DNA of 64,000 nucleotides, from the NCBI GenBank assembly GCA_030280995.1, contig JASXTE010000005.1:27133501-27197500 (forward strand). Direction: 5' to 3'. Positions 12,677 to 23,653 of the stretch are shown here, piece by piece. The first letter of the stretch is position 1, and each line of letters begins with the position of its first letter. This stretch comes from Hemileia vastatrix. Taxonomy: Eukaryota > Basidiomycota > Pucciniomycetes > Pucciniales > Zaghouaniaceae. Made by a program: the position numbers and the translations under genes. The notes beneath the pieces were generated by a model, which was given only the letters and a program-made list of their open reading frames with translations, did not search any database and was not told the DNA's origin.

Positions 12677-13358
12677 AATCATGATTAGCAAATAAAAAAC
12701 CATGAAAAAAGAAAAAAAATGACCTTGGTGCAAACAGAGTGTGAAAATAGGAGGATGAACTCTGTTCTTCGGGCGAAGAACAGAGTTCACTTCCATAAAA
12801 TATTAGCTGAAACATAGTTTTCAATTCTGTAAAAACAGTTGAGAAGACAAGCATGTGTTGATAGAATTGAAAGGGATGGAGATTGGTGCAAACAGAGTGT
12901 GAAAATAGGAGGATGAACTCTGTTCTTCGGGCAAAGAACAGAGTTCACTTCCATAAAATATTAGCTTGTGGGTAAAGAGAGGTGAAGGGGGGGGGGTTTG
13001 AGGCGCCAAAAGAGAGGTGAAAGGGGGGGTTTGAGGGACATAAAGAGATGGGAAGGGGGGAGTATTGAAGCACCTAAAAAGAGGGGAAAGGGGGTGATGA
13101 GGGACCTAAAGAGGGGGGAAAGGGGGGATTTGAGGCAGCTTAAAAGGGGGTAAAAAGGGGGTCAGAGACAGGTAAAGAGAGGGAAAAAGGGGGGCCTTGA
13201 GGATCATAAAGAGAGGTGAAGGAGAGAAAAAAAAACAAAAAAATAAAAAGATAAAAAAGAGAAAAAAGCAAAACAAAAATTAGTTTACCCTAGAACAAAA
13301 ATAATAGAAGAACTTACAAAAAAACAAAAAAACCAAAAAAAAAAGCAAAAAAAAAGCA

Positions 13359-13389
<31 letters not shown>

Positions 13390-13436
13390 TCATGATTAGC
13401 AAATAAAAAACCATGAAAAAAGAAAAAAAATGACCT
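12167..13436. repeat. 721-bp tandem duplication with oligo-G and oligo-A tracts
   Basis: The block starting GTGCAAACAGAGTG at 12167 recurs at 12888 and continues in parallel to ATGACCT at about 12725 and 13436. Each copy has a G-rich part (AGAGGTGAAGGGGGG motifs, up to 13 consecutive G in the first) and an A-rich part with AAAAAAAAGC runs. The copies are nearly identical by eye, so the duplication is recent. Confidence 0.85.
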
Positions 13437-13736
13437 ACCTGGTGAGTTGAGTTGAGAAAATAAATGCAACCAAAATATTTGAGGGATGTTTGAGGAGAAT
13501 AGGAAAAGGATATGAGTGATGAATGAAAAAAAAAATCACTGACAAAATATGCGATATAAGAAAATATGCGATTTCATGTTGAGGAAGTGAAAGAAAACCA
13601 ATGAGCAATCCAAAAAAAAGATATTCACCGTAAATTCAAAAAAAAAATGAATATGCAACAAACCAAAATACAAAACCAAGTGATTAAAGTACACAAAGAG
13701 GACATTTGGAAAGTATGAAAACATAAAAATTAAAAA

Positions 13737-15047
13737 TTAAAAGGGTGAAGAGAAATGTTGAAGAGTAATTGGCATTATAATGGGGCGTATGCCGGTTGAT
13801 TGAATGATTTGTGAATCAAGGGAGGGGAGTGCCAGTGGTGGTTCAGGATCCTCTTCTCCATAAAGATCATTCCACTCATCCTTTAAATCAGCTAGAATAT
13901 TGTGGAGTATTACGCAAGTCAAGATCCAATGATTTGCAGTTTTGATCTCCAATTTTTTTTGAAATTGGATTCTGAGCTCCCGAAGACTAGAAAATTGTCC
14001 CTTTAAAATACCTATAGCATGTTCAATTCGTACTCTTGATTGTGCAAGGTGATAATTAAATTTAGTTTTGGGGTCATTTTCTGAAGTTGCACCACGGAAA
14101 GCAGGTATAATGTACTTTCCACTTGCATATGCTGAGTCTGCAAGGAGGTACTGAGATTCGTCAAAGTATGATTCAGGGGATTGAGAAATCCTCATTCTTT
14201 GGAAGATGGAAGAGTCATGACATGATCCAGGGCAGCCACTGTGAAAAGCAATAAATTTTTTATTGACATCGCATACAAGTTGAACGGCAATAGAGTATCT
14301 AGAAAGAAGATAAAAAGTTAGATTGTGAAAGATGAGAACTTGGAGAAGATTTTGAAGAAACCTTTTTTTGCGAACAAAATAATGGTTGCCATCATGAGCA
14401 GGCTTTTGACTCAAAGGGATGGTTGTTCCATCAACAAAACCTATACAGCCAGGGAAACCTTCAGCTTGCATTACTTGAGAGGATTCAAGTCGCTGTTCTG
14501 GAGTTGGCCAAGCAAGAGTTTGAGACTTGAGGGAAAGGATAGCAATCATACAGCGCTTGGTGTATAATATCACGGTACCATATCCTATGTTAAAGAGATT
14601 ATCCAAACGTCTTACGGCAGCACCATTTCCATTTGAGCCAAAGCGACATAGAGCAACAGCAAGTTGGATGGCAGGATTACGCTGTTTGTTATGAGAATTG
14701 TTATGGAAGATAGGATGATCGGAGATGAGTTGATAAAGTTTGAAGAAAGAATCAGGAGAAGTTCTAAAAAGTTGTGTGAAGTTTAAATGAGGAATGTTGA
14801 GAATGGAGGCCAGATCATATCGGGGATCATGATAAAGATTTGGCCCCCTGGTAATGATGTAACGCTTTTTTGAAAGAAAACACATATAAGCTAAAGCATC
14901 TTCCAAATCAGAGTCAGATTTATAATAAAGAACTAAAAGAAAAGTGATAGCATTCATTGTTGAGTGAAGTAGCTTCCTAGTAGAGAGGTGTTTCATTGTT
15001 GCCGGTGGAAGGGTTAAGTGATGAGGGAAGTGGGAATTCACCGCCAA
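13737..15047 (-). CDS. PIF/Harbinger DDE transposase (HARBI1-like)
   Basis: This is the nuclease of the element at 8989-15376 and cuts and rejoins its ends. The three acidic catalytic residues are visible in GFVDGTTIPL, LLADSAYAS and RVRIEHAIG, the spacing expected of the DDE_Tnp_4 family. An N-terminal helical part (RNPAIQLAVALCRFG) resembles the usual helix-turn-helix. The frame is open throughout, but 14299-14361 is probably a 63-nt in-frame intron (GT..TCTAG). Removing it gives YFVRKKR joined to YSIAVQLVCD, the typical family sequence, where the unspliced frame inserts 21 hydrophobic residues. The spliced product is about 415 residues, normal for the family. The start at 15047 is the first ATG. 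The gene is convergent with the Myb-like gene. Confidence 0.92.
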   Translation of the reverse strand: MAVNSHFPHHLTLPPATMKHLSTRKLLHSTMNAITFLLVLYYKSDSDLEDALAYMCFLSKKRYIITRGPNLYHDPRYDLASILNIPHLNFTQLFRTSPDSFFKLYQLISDHPIFHNNSHNKQRNPAIQLAVALCRFGSNGNGAAVRRLDNLFNIGYGTVILYTKRCMIAILSLKSQTLAWPTPEQRLESSQVMQAEGFPGCIGFVDGTTIPLSQKPAHDGNHYFVRKKRFLQNLLQVLIFHNLTFYLLSRYSIAVQLVCDVNKKFIAFHSGCPGSCHDSSIFQRMRISQSPESYFDESQYLLADSAYASGKYIIPAFRGATSENDPKTKFNYHLAQSRVRIEHAIGILKGQFSSLRELRIQFQKKLEIKTANHWILTCVILHNILADLKDEWNDLYGEEDPEPPLALPSLDSQIIQSTGIRPIIMPITLQHFSSPF

Positions 15048-15258
15048 ATGTGCAGTTGGGGTGTGTAGATAGAAAAAAAACTTAAGTGTTCTCCACCAAA
15101 ATTAAGTAGCATAGAGTGAGGAAATACTTAAGGATGGCATCAGCAATTATAAGTCATGTGACTTTCTTAAAAATCCATCATGGATGAGATGAGTTTGGGA
15201 TCAGGAATTAGGAATGGAAATTGGGGTATAAGAGGCGGGATAATGCATTATCGTGGAT

Positions 15259-15294
15259 TTCTTATCCACTAGCCCTGGGGCTAGTGGATAAGAA
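15259..15294. repeat. Subterminal hairpin of the Harbinger element
   Basis: Perfect 17-base arms (TTCTTATCCACTAGCCC and its complement) are separated by 2 bases. The hairpin lies about 80 bases inside the right end. Confidence 0.85.
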
Positions 15295-15344
15295 TCTTCC
15301 GCAATTAATAATGTCTGATCCCGGGAAAAAAAATTCCTGATCCC

Positions 15345-15376
15345 TAATTGCGGATCCCTGAACATTGATACCCCCT
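15345..15376 (-). repeat. Right terminal inverted repeat of the Harbinger element
   Basis: Read inverted it begins AGGGGGTATCAATGTT, pairing with the left end at 8989. Confidence 0.9.
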
Positions 15377-15379
15377 ATT

Positions 15380-16895
15380 AAATTCAATCGAAATTAATGT
15401 TGACTAATACATAATGAATACATGCTATGCCACTTACACTTGCCAGGCATAGCTACCATTAAATATGCCAGTATCAAAAATTAATTTCGATCGAAATTAA
15501 TGAGCATGATAATCATGAATTTCTGGAGTCAACTGCTTATTTTTATGCATGGTGCCTTGCCAACATTAATTTTGATCGAAATTACTTTTGATACTGGCAA
15601 ATTGCATGTATATATGCCTGGAAAGTGTAAGTGGCATAGTGTGTATTCATTATGTATTGGTCAACATTAATTTCGATCGAATTTAATGTTGACATTTGCA
15701 TATTGAACCCAAGCCAGAAAACAACCCAGAAGATTCTTCATAAAACTTCCCATTAATTTCGATCGAAATTAAGGCTGACCATATACATATTGAATGGTAG
15801 TTATATCTGGTCTGAGTAAGCGGAGATTACTTATATTCAATATGTATTGGTCAACATTAATTTTGATCAAAATTAATGAGCATTTTGATCATGAACTTTT
15901 TCAGTCAGTTAGTTGTTTCAATGCATAATGGCATGCCAACAATAATTTTGATCAAAATTAATGTTGAAATGATATAATGCTTTTTTGCATGACATGTAAA
16001 GGACGGAAAGTATTTTTAAGTATTGAAATTTACTATACATGTTGAGGGTAAATATAAAATTTACATATCCATATTAATTTCTATAAAAATTAATGTTGAC
16101 CAATACATAATAAATAGTAAATATGCCTGGCTAGTGTAAGTGGAATAGCTTTTTTTCAATCTGCACTTGGCAACATTAATTTTGATTGAAATTAAGGTTC
16201 ATGATTATCATCAATTTATTCAGTCAGTCGCTTACTGTTATGCATGGTAACATGTCAACATTAATTTTAATAAAAATTGAATTTGACATGCCACCAAGCA
16301 TTTTTATGTAAGATGAAAAGTAGGGCACTCTATTCTTAAGTAAACACATTACAATGCATATTGAGCATGTTAATATCATTTACACATTAATATTAATTTC
16401 AATCAAAATTAATGTTGACCAATAAACATTGAACACAAGCTTTACAACTTACACACACCAGATATAACTACCATTCAATATGTATATGGTGCTCACTAAT
16501 TTCGATCAAAATTAATGAGCAGTTTTATAAAGAATTTTTTGGGTCGTTTGCTGGTTTGGGTTCAATATGAAAATGTCAATATTAAATTCTATTGAAATTA
16601 ATGTTGACCAATACGTAATGAATACACACTATGCAACTTACACTTTCCAGGAATAGACACCATGCAATATGCCAGTATCAAAAGTAATTTCCATCGAAAT
16701 TAATGTTGGCAAGGCACCATGCATAAAAATAAGCAGTTGACTCCAGAAATTCATGATTATCATGCTCATTAATTTCGATCGAAATTAATTTTTGATACTG
16801 GCATATTTAATGGTGGCAATGCCTGGCAAGTATAAGTGGCATAGCGTGTATTCACTATGTATTGGTCAACATTAAATTTGATTGAAATTAATATG
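15380..16895. repeat. Palindrome-rich higher-order satellite, right part
   Basis: About sixteen copies of a palindrome near TTAATTTCGATCGAAATTAA occur every ~85-110 bases (for example 15480, 15665, 16770). The spacers are of at least two kinds. One contains CACTTACACTTGCCAGG; the other contains TTATTTTTATGCATGGTGCC. Spacers alternate and change orientation. Positions 15382-15690 form a long, well-conserved inverted repeat with 16585-16890. With 8540-8988 the array totals about 2 kb. Confidence 0.85.
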
Positions 16896-17107
16896 GATAC
16901 ATAAATGTGACATAAAGAGGTATGGACCATCAATTTGTTGAAAATACATTTTTATATCTCATACATTATTTGTTTTTCTTAAATAAAATGTTACTCTCTC
17001 TCAATATCACTTTATAACATTTACCAAGCTGCTTTGAAAAAAAACAGAATACATAAAATTCAATATAAGATAGCTATATTAAACAGAAGAGCACCGTTAT
17101 ACCTAAG

Positions 17108-18773
17108 TTATGATGATGTTGATGCTCTATTAATTGATTCCCGAATCTTTACCAGATCAATATCAGCTCCAACCCCAAGTGACTCACGTTCATTCACAGA
17201 TAATCCTTGCAAAAATGTTGCTGAATAGCGATTCTTGGGGAGGTATTTGGGAACATTGAATATACCATTTTGTGCAACTGTCCTTTCTGATGACCGTGAA
17301 TATGTTTTTAATGCTGATTTTCTTTGAGCTGGTGTATGGGCTATGTCCTGAATCATCTTATCCATTTTTTTAAACAAATCATTGAGTTCAGGATTTCGCC
17401 ATCCAGGAATAGCTCGGATAGGTGCAGTTGGGGCTGGTGCTGGGCCTTCCTCGATATCAGAGATGCACCTAGTATCATGAAAAAGCACAACAAAACCTGG
17501 CACATCACTGCAGAGATCTCTTGCTAACTTGTAGCGTGCACTAGCAATCTGAATTCCAACTAAATCAGCTTCATAATAACAAAAAGCAAAGTAAAATAAA
17601 AAACTTACCTTGGTCCGATAACGTTTTACTTGTGCCCTTGCCCTCTTTTCGATCTTTTCTCTTGCTACCCTTTCCTCTTCTTGCCCAAACAACCTTATCA
17701 TCTCCTTCCCCTTATTAACTACCAATTTCTCAATAACACATTGAGTGAACTAAATCTTTGACTGATTGATTGTATTCAAGGTGGTGAGCCATCTGGTACA
17801 GTGGTCGCATACTATGCTTCCCATGACTTGATTCCAAGTTGATTCTGAAAAATCACGGCAAGTCCAATCAAACGCGAATTTACGAAAACCTTTTTCTTGC
17901 GATTCACGCTCTAAGTTTCTTTTGACAGAAAGTGGGATCGGTGCTCCTCCTTTTAGTCCTCAAGGCTCAGGTGCTGGAAAAAATTCGGGTAGTCGAATTT
18001 TGGATCGCAAGAAGGCTATAGAATTGGTTATCAGAAATTGTCAATCAGCTGCAGAATTAGCACGGTCAGAAGATTGGACTTGGGTTAGGACAGTTTGAAT
18101 GGTTTTTAGTTTGAATTGGTTCCAAGCTTTCCAATTTTCAATCTCCAAAGGTGTTGGGCTGGCAGGATATTTTGTTATTTGTGTTGGTCCCCCAAGACAA
18201 TACTTCAGAAAGTGGTAAATATTTCTATTTAGACTTTCTGAGCTCCTGGGAACATCATTCCTTCTAACTAAGCCTCTTACAGCCCTTAACCCCTGTTCTC
18301 GCTCATGAGACTCTGCTGAATTGAGTCTGTGGTAATCACTGATACCCATAATGATTGAGGGATTCACTAACAATTCAAATAAGTTAATTAAATTGGTTAT
18401 TTTTCAATAAAAGAATACACTAAAAATTTGACTTACCTGCTCCACTTGTGCTTGCTCCTTGGTTAGGCTGAGCAGATGATGATTGGTCTCCGAAAAATTC
18501 CCTCAATACTTCACTAGCCCAATCTCTTCCTAGCTGATCAGCACTTTCAGAAGCAGAAGGATGATTGGGATTAAAATTTCTCAGTTCTGAATGAGACTCT
18601 TCGCCTGGATTGGGATTAGGTGGTGGGTTAGGATTAGGTGGTACAGATTGAGATGCATCTGGAGGTGGATCAGCAGATGGTGGTGGAGGAGTATTTCCAG
18701 TATTAGTATGTTGAGGCGGAAAACAATCAGAATCGGTTGGGTCAACAGACATCCCTTCAAAATTATTATCCAT
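17108..18773 (-). pseudogene. Unknown protein with proline-rich N terminus and VPxxLPxxxYS motif, three in-frame stops
   Basis: I do not recognise a named family. Exon 1 (18773-18437) encodes an acidic, proline- and asparagine-rich N terminus. A GT..AG intron ending at 18367 leads to exon 2, and a further intron splits the part below 17610. A central lysine/arginine/glutamate-rich helix (EEERVAREKIEKRARAQVKR) precedes a C-terminal domain ending FNVPKYLPKNRYSATFLQGL. That ending resembles the end of the protein at 23654-24756. Translation is continuous except for TGA at 18041-18043, TGA at 17960-17962 and TAG at 17750-17752, each one C-to-T change from CGA, CAA or CAG. It lies 3' of the tnp2 gene on the same strand and may be the second gene of that transposon. 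Function unknown. Confidence 0.6.
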
Positions 18774-19190
18774 AATGAACTGTAATAAAATAAAATAAAA
18801 TAAAAATAATCAGTTGTTAAAATTTATACCTATCAAAGCTAAAGTAAAAAAAGATACTATGTATATAGTCTTGTAAACGTGTATGTTCTCTTGTCGAAAA
18901 ATAAAGTGAATAATATATAGCTATCAGCTAAAGTTGGAAGGTTGAACTATTTATAGTAGATGAATGAGCAAGAAGATCATTCATTAAGTAAAAATTTTAT
19001 CATATTTCTCATTATCATGATTTTATTTCTTTCATTCTTACATTTAAGATAAAAATGACTCATTGAAAGCATGGGTTCTCTCGCAATAAAAGCAACCAAA
19101 GTAATTGTTCACTGATTTATGATAAGGTAGGTTGGATGTATTGCATTTTTTAATCAAGCATTGAATTATTTCTTTCACCATTTACAAATA
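18774..19190. other. Intergenic between two minus-strand genes
   Basis: AT-rich. It would contain the promoter of the gene starting at 18773 and the end of the tnp2 transcript. No specific site was recognised. Confidence 0.4.
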
Positions 19191-22100
19191 TCACCAATCC
19201 TACAAATTTCCCCAATCCCAAATTAACACAAAGATGTTAGTCAACAGAAAATAAATTTGATTAATTTTTTCACTCACTACTGTCTGCAGTCCAATGGCAG
19301 TGACAACCTCATCTTTGATTCCAAACATTCCTTCTTTGTGCTCGACAGTAGCTGCATGTCCAATTATTGCATCTTTCTTAATCACAATTTGAGTTGCTTT
19401 GGCTACTCTTACTAACCGACAATGCACTTGTGGGAAAAGCTCATAGGGATCCTTTGATGTTTCTTCTGGACGGAGCTCTTTGAAAGGACTTACTATTAAA
19501 TATATTTGATCATTCTCTTCCTTTGATCTGAAAAGATCATCAATTTGCCCAAACAGGCTATCTTTTCCATAGTAGAATTCAATTGTTGAATTAGCAATGT
19601 GTCGATGGTAACTAGTAAACCTCTTTCCATGTATCAATATGCTTGCTACATTTTCAACTACCCAATCCCCACTTTTCTCCGATGGTGTCAAAGCCCGTCT
19701 TGAAGTTTCTTTTCCCATTCGTGCCCTTACCCATTTAGTAAATAATGCCATACTTAGATGGATCCATTTGTTTTGTTTATTGATATCAATATGGATTTTT
19801 TTAGTCTCACATTGATCATTATCTTCAGCTTCACCAAGATCTAATACCCTAGACTTCCAATACCAATGTTTGAGAATTGTTAGCGGTATCTCTCCTGTGG
19901 TAAATATTAATAAATTAGCACAGCTGAGTTTTTAAATCATTGCTTACAAACATTACATACGTGGATGGTGATTGTTTGGAATTTCAGATAATATATGATT
20001 CACCCGCTCTCCAGACCAAGTAGCTGTACCTGATGGTGGACCAAGAGGCTTTATCATTTCAGGATAATGTTGAGTGATATGCAGATTTGGCTTTGCATTA
20101 ATATTCTTCCAACCCTCTTCAAGGCACTCACGATACTCTAACAGAAATTGATCTAGATCTTTAAGCTCATTAGTCTGTATATTTTTTAATGTCAAAAAAT
20201 TGGTGATCGAGCATAATGTTACAAGTGACTTGAGAAGATAATATTCTCTTGGTTTATCAGCTGAGGAAGCTGAAGATTCAGATTCTTTAAATTTTTCAAA
20301 ACAAAGGGGTATAAGTGACAAAGGGAAGTAGAGAGTATACAGCATGTGCCATTCTGCTGCCTTGAGGGATCCTGCCTTTTTAGATCCTACTGATTTTGGA
20401 ACTCGTGTTAGCCAGGAAGGTCTTCTTACTTGATAAATCATCTTCCATACAACCTGTAGCTCTGCTGCTGTGATTCGTGGATTACTACTACCTTCATTTT
20501 CTTTCTCCTTACCTTTCCTTTTATTTTCTTCATCTCTAGCTGTCTCATTTGATGAGTGAGATCCTTCACTCTGTGATATGCTAATGCTTCTTTGCCTTAA
20601 GTTATACAATGAATTCCTACTGTCACTGCTGTGAGACTGTATTGAGGCCAAATCGCTATATGGAGGAATAAATTTGGAGCTGGATGACCTACTCTGGCTT
20701 CTTGATCGATTTGTTCCCAATCCTTCATTATCTAGTCCATGATGACTTGATGACTGTCTTGAACTTGTACGTCTTTGCCGCTTGTGCTTTCTTGTGTGTC
20801 CTGTATCATCATCATCATTATTCGTGGTGCTTAAGCTACTTCTACGTTTTTTCGAATGTTTGTGCAGTGAAGTATCAGAAAAGAAATCATCATCTTCTTC
20901 TCTTACATGCCAATTTTTATCCTTTTCCAGCTTTCTTTCTAGATATTTTGCTGCATTTTGGATTTGAAAATAGCTTAGACTGTGATCTTTTAGGTTGCCA
21001 AGCATATGTGAATGCATAACATCAATTGAGCAATATTCAGTTGGACGCCAATATTCAAGGTTATTCAGCTCACTCCCTTGTACCCCATGATTTTGAACAA
21101 TTGATACACGCTCCCAATGTGACTTAGAATTTTTCCACTTTGTTGCCAAGCACATATGATCCTCATGATTCCGTAATGAAAAATTTCCCACATTCTTTTC
21201 ACTAATTTCATCTTTAGAGATATTACAGAAAGAGCAGAACATTTTTGCAGAGTGACTCGAAAAGCCAGCCAATTTTCGTATTGCAGGAATGTCACCTATC
21301 AAAGAGAACAATGCAACTCTTAATTTCCGGCCTCGTGGATAAAGATGTGTCTTTTCAATCAATATACCATCCCATAGAGTTTGTAGATCATTAACCAGTG
21401 GTTTTAGAAGGTGATTAAGCTGTTCACTTGTGGGTTCTGTTGGTCCAGGTATAATAGCATACAAAAAAGATTTTCAATTTTGTATCTATCTTCTTGAGGT
21501 AGGTTCATACACACCATCATAATATTGCCTACAGACTTCTGATGACCTCCAATCCTATTGCCACCAGGCCTAAACCAGTCGACATATAAAGTAAACATTA
21601 AGTTGCCTGAAGTTATCGTATATTCATCATCATTGCTATCCAGAGCTGGAGTGGTTATGGGAAAGTTTTTCCAAATTGAACCATCACAAACATCCTTCAT
21701 CAAATCACACTCTACACGTTCTGCCACAGGGGTTTTCTTCTCAATCAGAAGCTCAAATTTGAACAATTTGATCTTTTCCTTAAGCCAGTCGATAAAAGAA
21801 TGGTGTTGAAATGTTTTAAGAGATAAGTATTTTACATGTTCTTGATGTTCCTCCATCAAATACAGCCTTTCATCACATTTAACTGCAATTTGTCCTGCTC
21901 CAAACATTTTTAAATAGCGCTTTGATGATGAAAGAAACGGTTGATTGCAACATAGTATAGACGGTTGAGATTCAGATTTATACTCATAAAGAGCAAAGCA
22001 TTTAGGACAGCATGTTTTAGTGAAAAATGATTGATTGAGCTTTAATCGACTAAAAACTGTATCTATCGAGCGTGGGACCAGGCGGACAATGCTATCAGAA

Positions 22101-22577
22101 TCCAGTATTCCACTATCACCTAGAAGTTTGAGCTTCTTAATTTCTTCATCCAAGAATTGAGTACAACCTTCTTTGCTCAAATGATGAATAAGAGAAAGCT
22201 TTTCTGCCTGCCACATAATTATTTGGCTATACCGTTCCCCAAGATTTGAGTTTCTAGAGACTGTTGAAGATACTTCTGCCCCCAATAGCAACTGCCCCTA
22301 TGTAATAAATCATTGAAACATCATAAAGACTTTTATTCTCACATTGAACTATAGATATACAGCTTACTGTTTCTGTGGAGCTGGAAATTCCAATGTTAAG
22401 TGGATTGTTGGAAGAAATAACCATCTGGGCCTTCCTATTTCTTTCCTCTTGATGTTTTGCATAAGAATTAGAACTTTTGAAAGACATACCAACTTCAAAG
22501 GACCCAGAAGAAGTTTGATACTTTCTATTGACACATCCAAGATCTTGAAATTGACATACATGAAAAAATAGAGGCAT
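19191..22577 (-). pseudogene. tnp2-type CACTA (EnSpm) transposase, one frameshift
   Basis: This is the transposase of a CACTA-like DNA transposon. The exon from 22577 is joined to GQLLLGAEVSS by removal of an intron at 22298-22377. The catalytic core follows: LYVDWFRPGGNRIGG, SVGNIMMVCMNLP, then YAIIPGPTEP and the helical NHLLKPLVNDLQTLWDG, the typical Transposase_21 order. Next come a cysteine pair (CSFCNISKD), EYCSIDVMHSHMLGNLKDH and a long serine-rich insertion. An intron at 19895-19962 leads to the C-terminal domain (KRFTSYHRHIANSTIEFYYG). A final short exon ends near 19191. The only lesion seen is a run of six T where seven are needed (21473-21478). It may be a real mutation or a sequence error. 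Terminal inverted repeats of the element were not found. Confidence 0.85.
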
Positions 22578-23653
22578 TGTAATTGTGATAATTGTAGGAA
22601 TAAGTTAGCTATTCGAAGTTACCGATTGAAGGTATTCCTTTTTTTGAAAGGCACTAGCTAATATAAGCTACATTTTTTTATCAAAAGAATATGATGGAAT
22701 ATGTGTTGAAATTATTTAAGTTTAAATGTTTAATTTTTAATCAGATAAATTATATATTAATTTAAAGTTATGCAGTCTACTTTTTTTGTATTCTGTATAC
22801 TCTCTGCATTTGTACAACAATGCATGCATGTTTATCAGAATATTTTCTATCATAGAAAAAATTCTGTTTTACGCACAAGCATCTTAATTATTTTTCTATC
22901 AAATGCCTTCTGAGTTATATCTAACTACCCTATAATTATTTGATTTTGATAAAAATTCTTAGTTATGGACTATAAGAAAAGTAATCCATATTTTTAACAT
23001 AATTATTTAAAAAATTACCCCAAAAATCAAAGTTAAACCCAATAATAAGGTTAATATTTTGTAAAAAACAATCACAAACATATTTATTTCACTTTGAAAA
23101 TTGGTCTGTACTAGGTAGAATTTTCTATAAAGAAAAAATCAAAAATACTCAAATAATAGATGCTACAAAAGTGTAAACCTTAAAGAATTACATAAAAGCT
23201 GAAACCTTGTATAACTTTTCATACATAAATGTGATGAAGTGACACTCTAGTCTATTTATTCAGGTTGAAAAAAAATTACTCAATAGAATATGTATTACTA
23301 TCATATTGGACCAAAAATAATTTTTTGGTAATCAAAAAATGAACATAGCCTCACATTTAACAAATTATTTTTGTGGAAGAATTTTTTGAAAAGAAAAAAA
23401 AATCCGTTTCTTAAATGAGTCTGCTTTTATCACATAATAATTCTCTTTATTTTATACCATTCCTTTTGAGTTCAAGTTGCATATAAAAATATAATTTATG
23501 CATATTATAATTCCATAAAGTTGAAATATTTCTTATTCTTAATTTTTGTGATATTTCTCCTTAAATCAACTTTGATCATAAAGTTTTGGAGCTCAACAAT
23601 TTATCCTTCCTCTTTGTTTAATTTAATTGAACACTTTCTTAATCTAATTATTT
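22578..23653. other. Intergenic between divergent genes
   Basis: About 1.1 kb of AT-rich DNA between the tnp2 gene (-) and the two-exon gene (+). It could hold both promoters. No repeat or coding pattern was seen. Confidence 0.5.

Larger units (their letters stand above)
8989..15376. mobile_element. PIF/Harbinger DNA transposon, complete, two genes
   Basis: Terminal inverted repeats begin AGGGGGTATCAATGTT on both ends and are flanked by a 3-bp ATT duplication (8986-8988 and 15377-15379). They contain GATCCGCAATTA about 20 bases in. The element encodes the two proteins expected of this superfamily: a Myb/SANT-like DNA-binding protein (9340-10737, +) and a DDE transposase (13737-15047, -). Both reading frames are open once introns are removed, so the element may be autonomous. 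Between the genes lies about 2.9 kb of younger repeat DNA. It is inserted in the palindrome satellite. Confidence 0.92.

Noticed and set aside
13430..13445. Second terminal repeat of the element beginning at 11139
   Set aside because: The sequence CCTGGTG only weakly resembles the expected GCGTGGTG and lacks the G-run and TGCTAGCA hairpin.
19191..22577. Classifying the transposase as KDZ because of the nearby TET/JBP gene
   Set aside because: The motifs (DWFRPGGNRIGG, IIPGPTEP, FLxxLV-type helix) are those of tnp2/Transposase_21, not KDZ.
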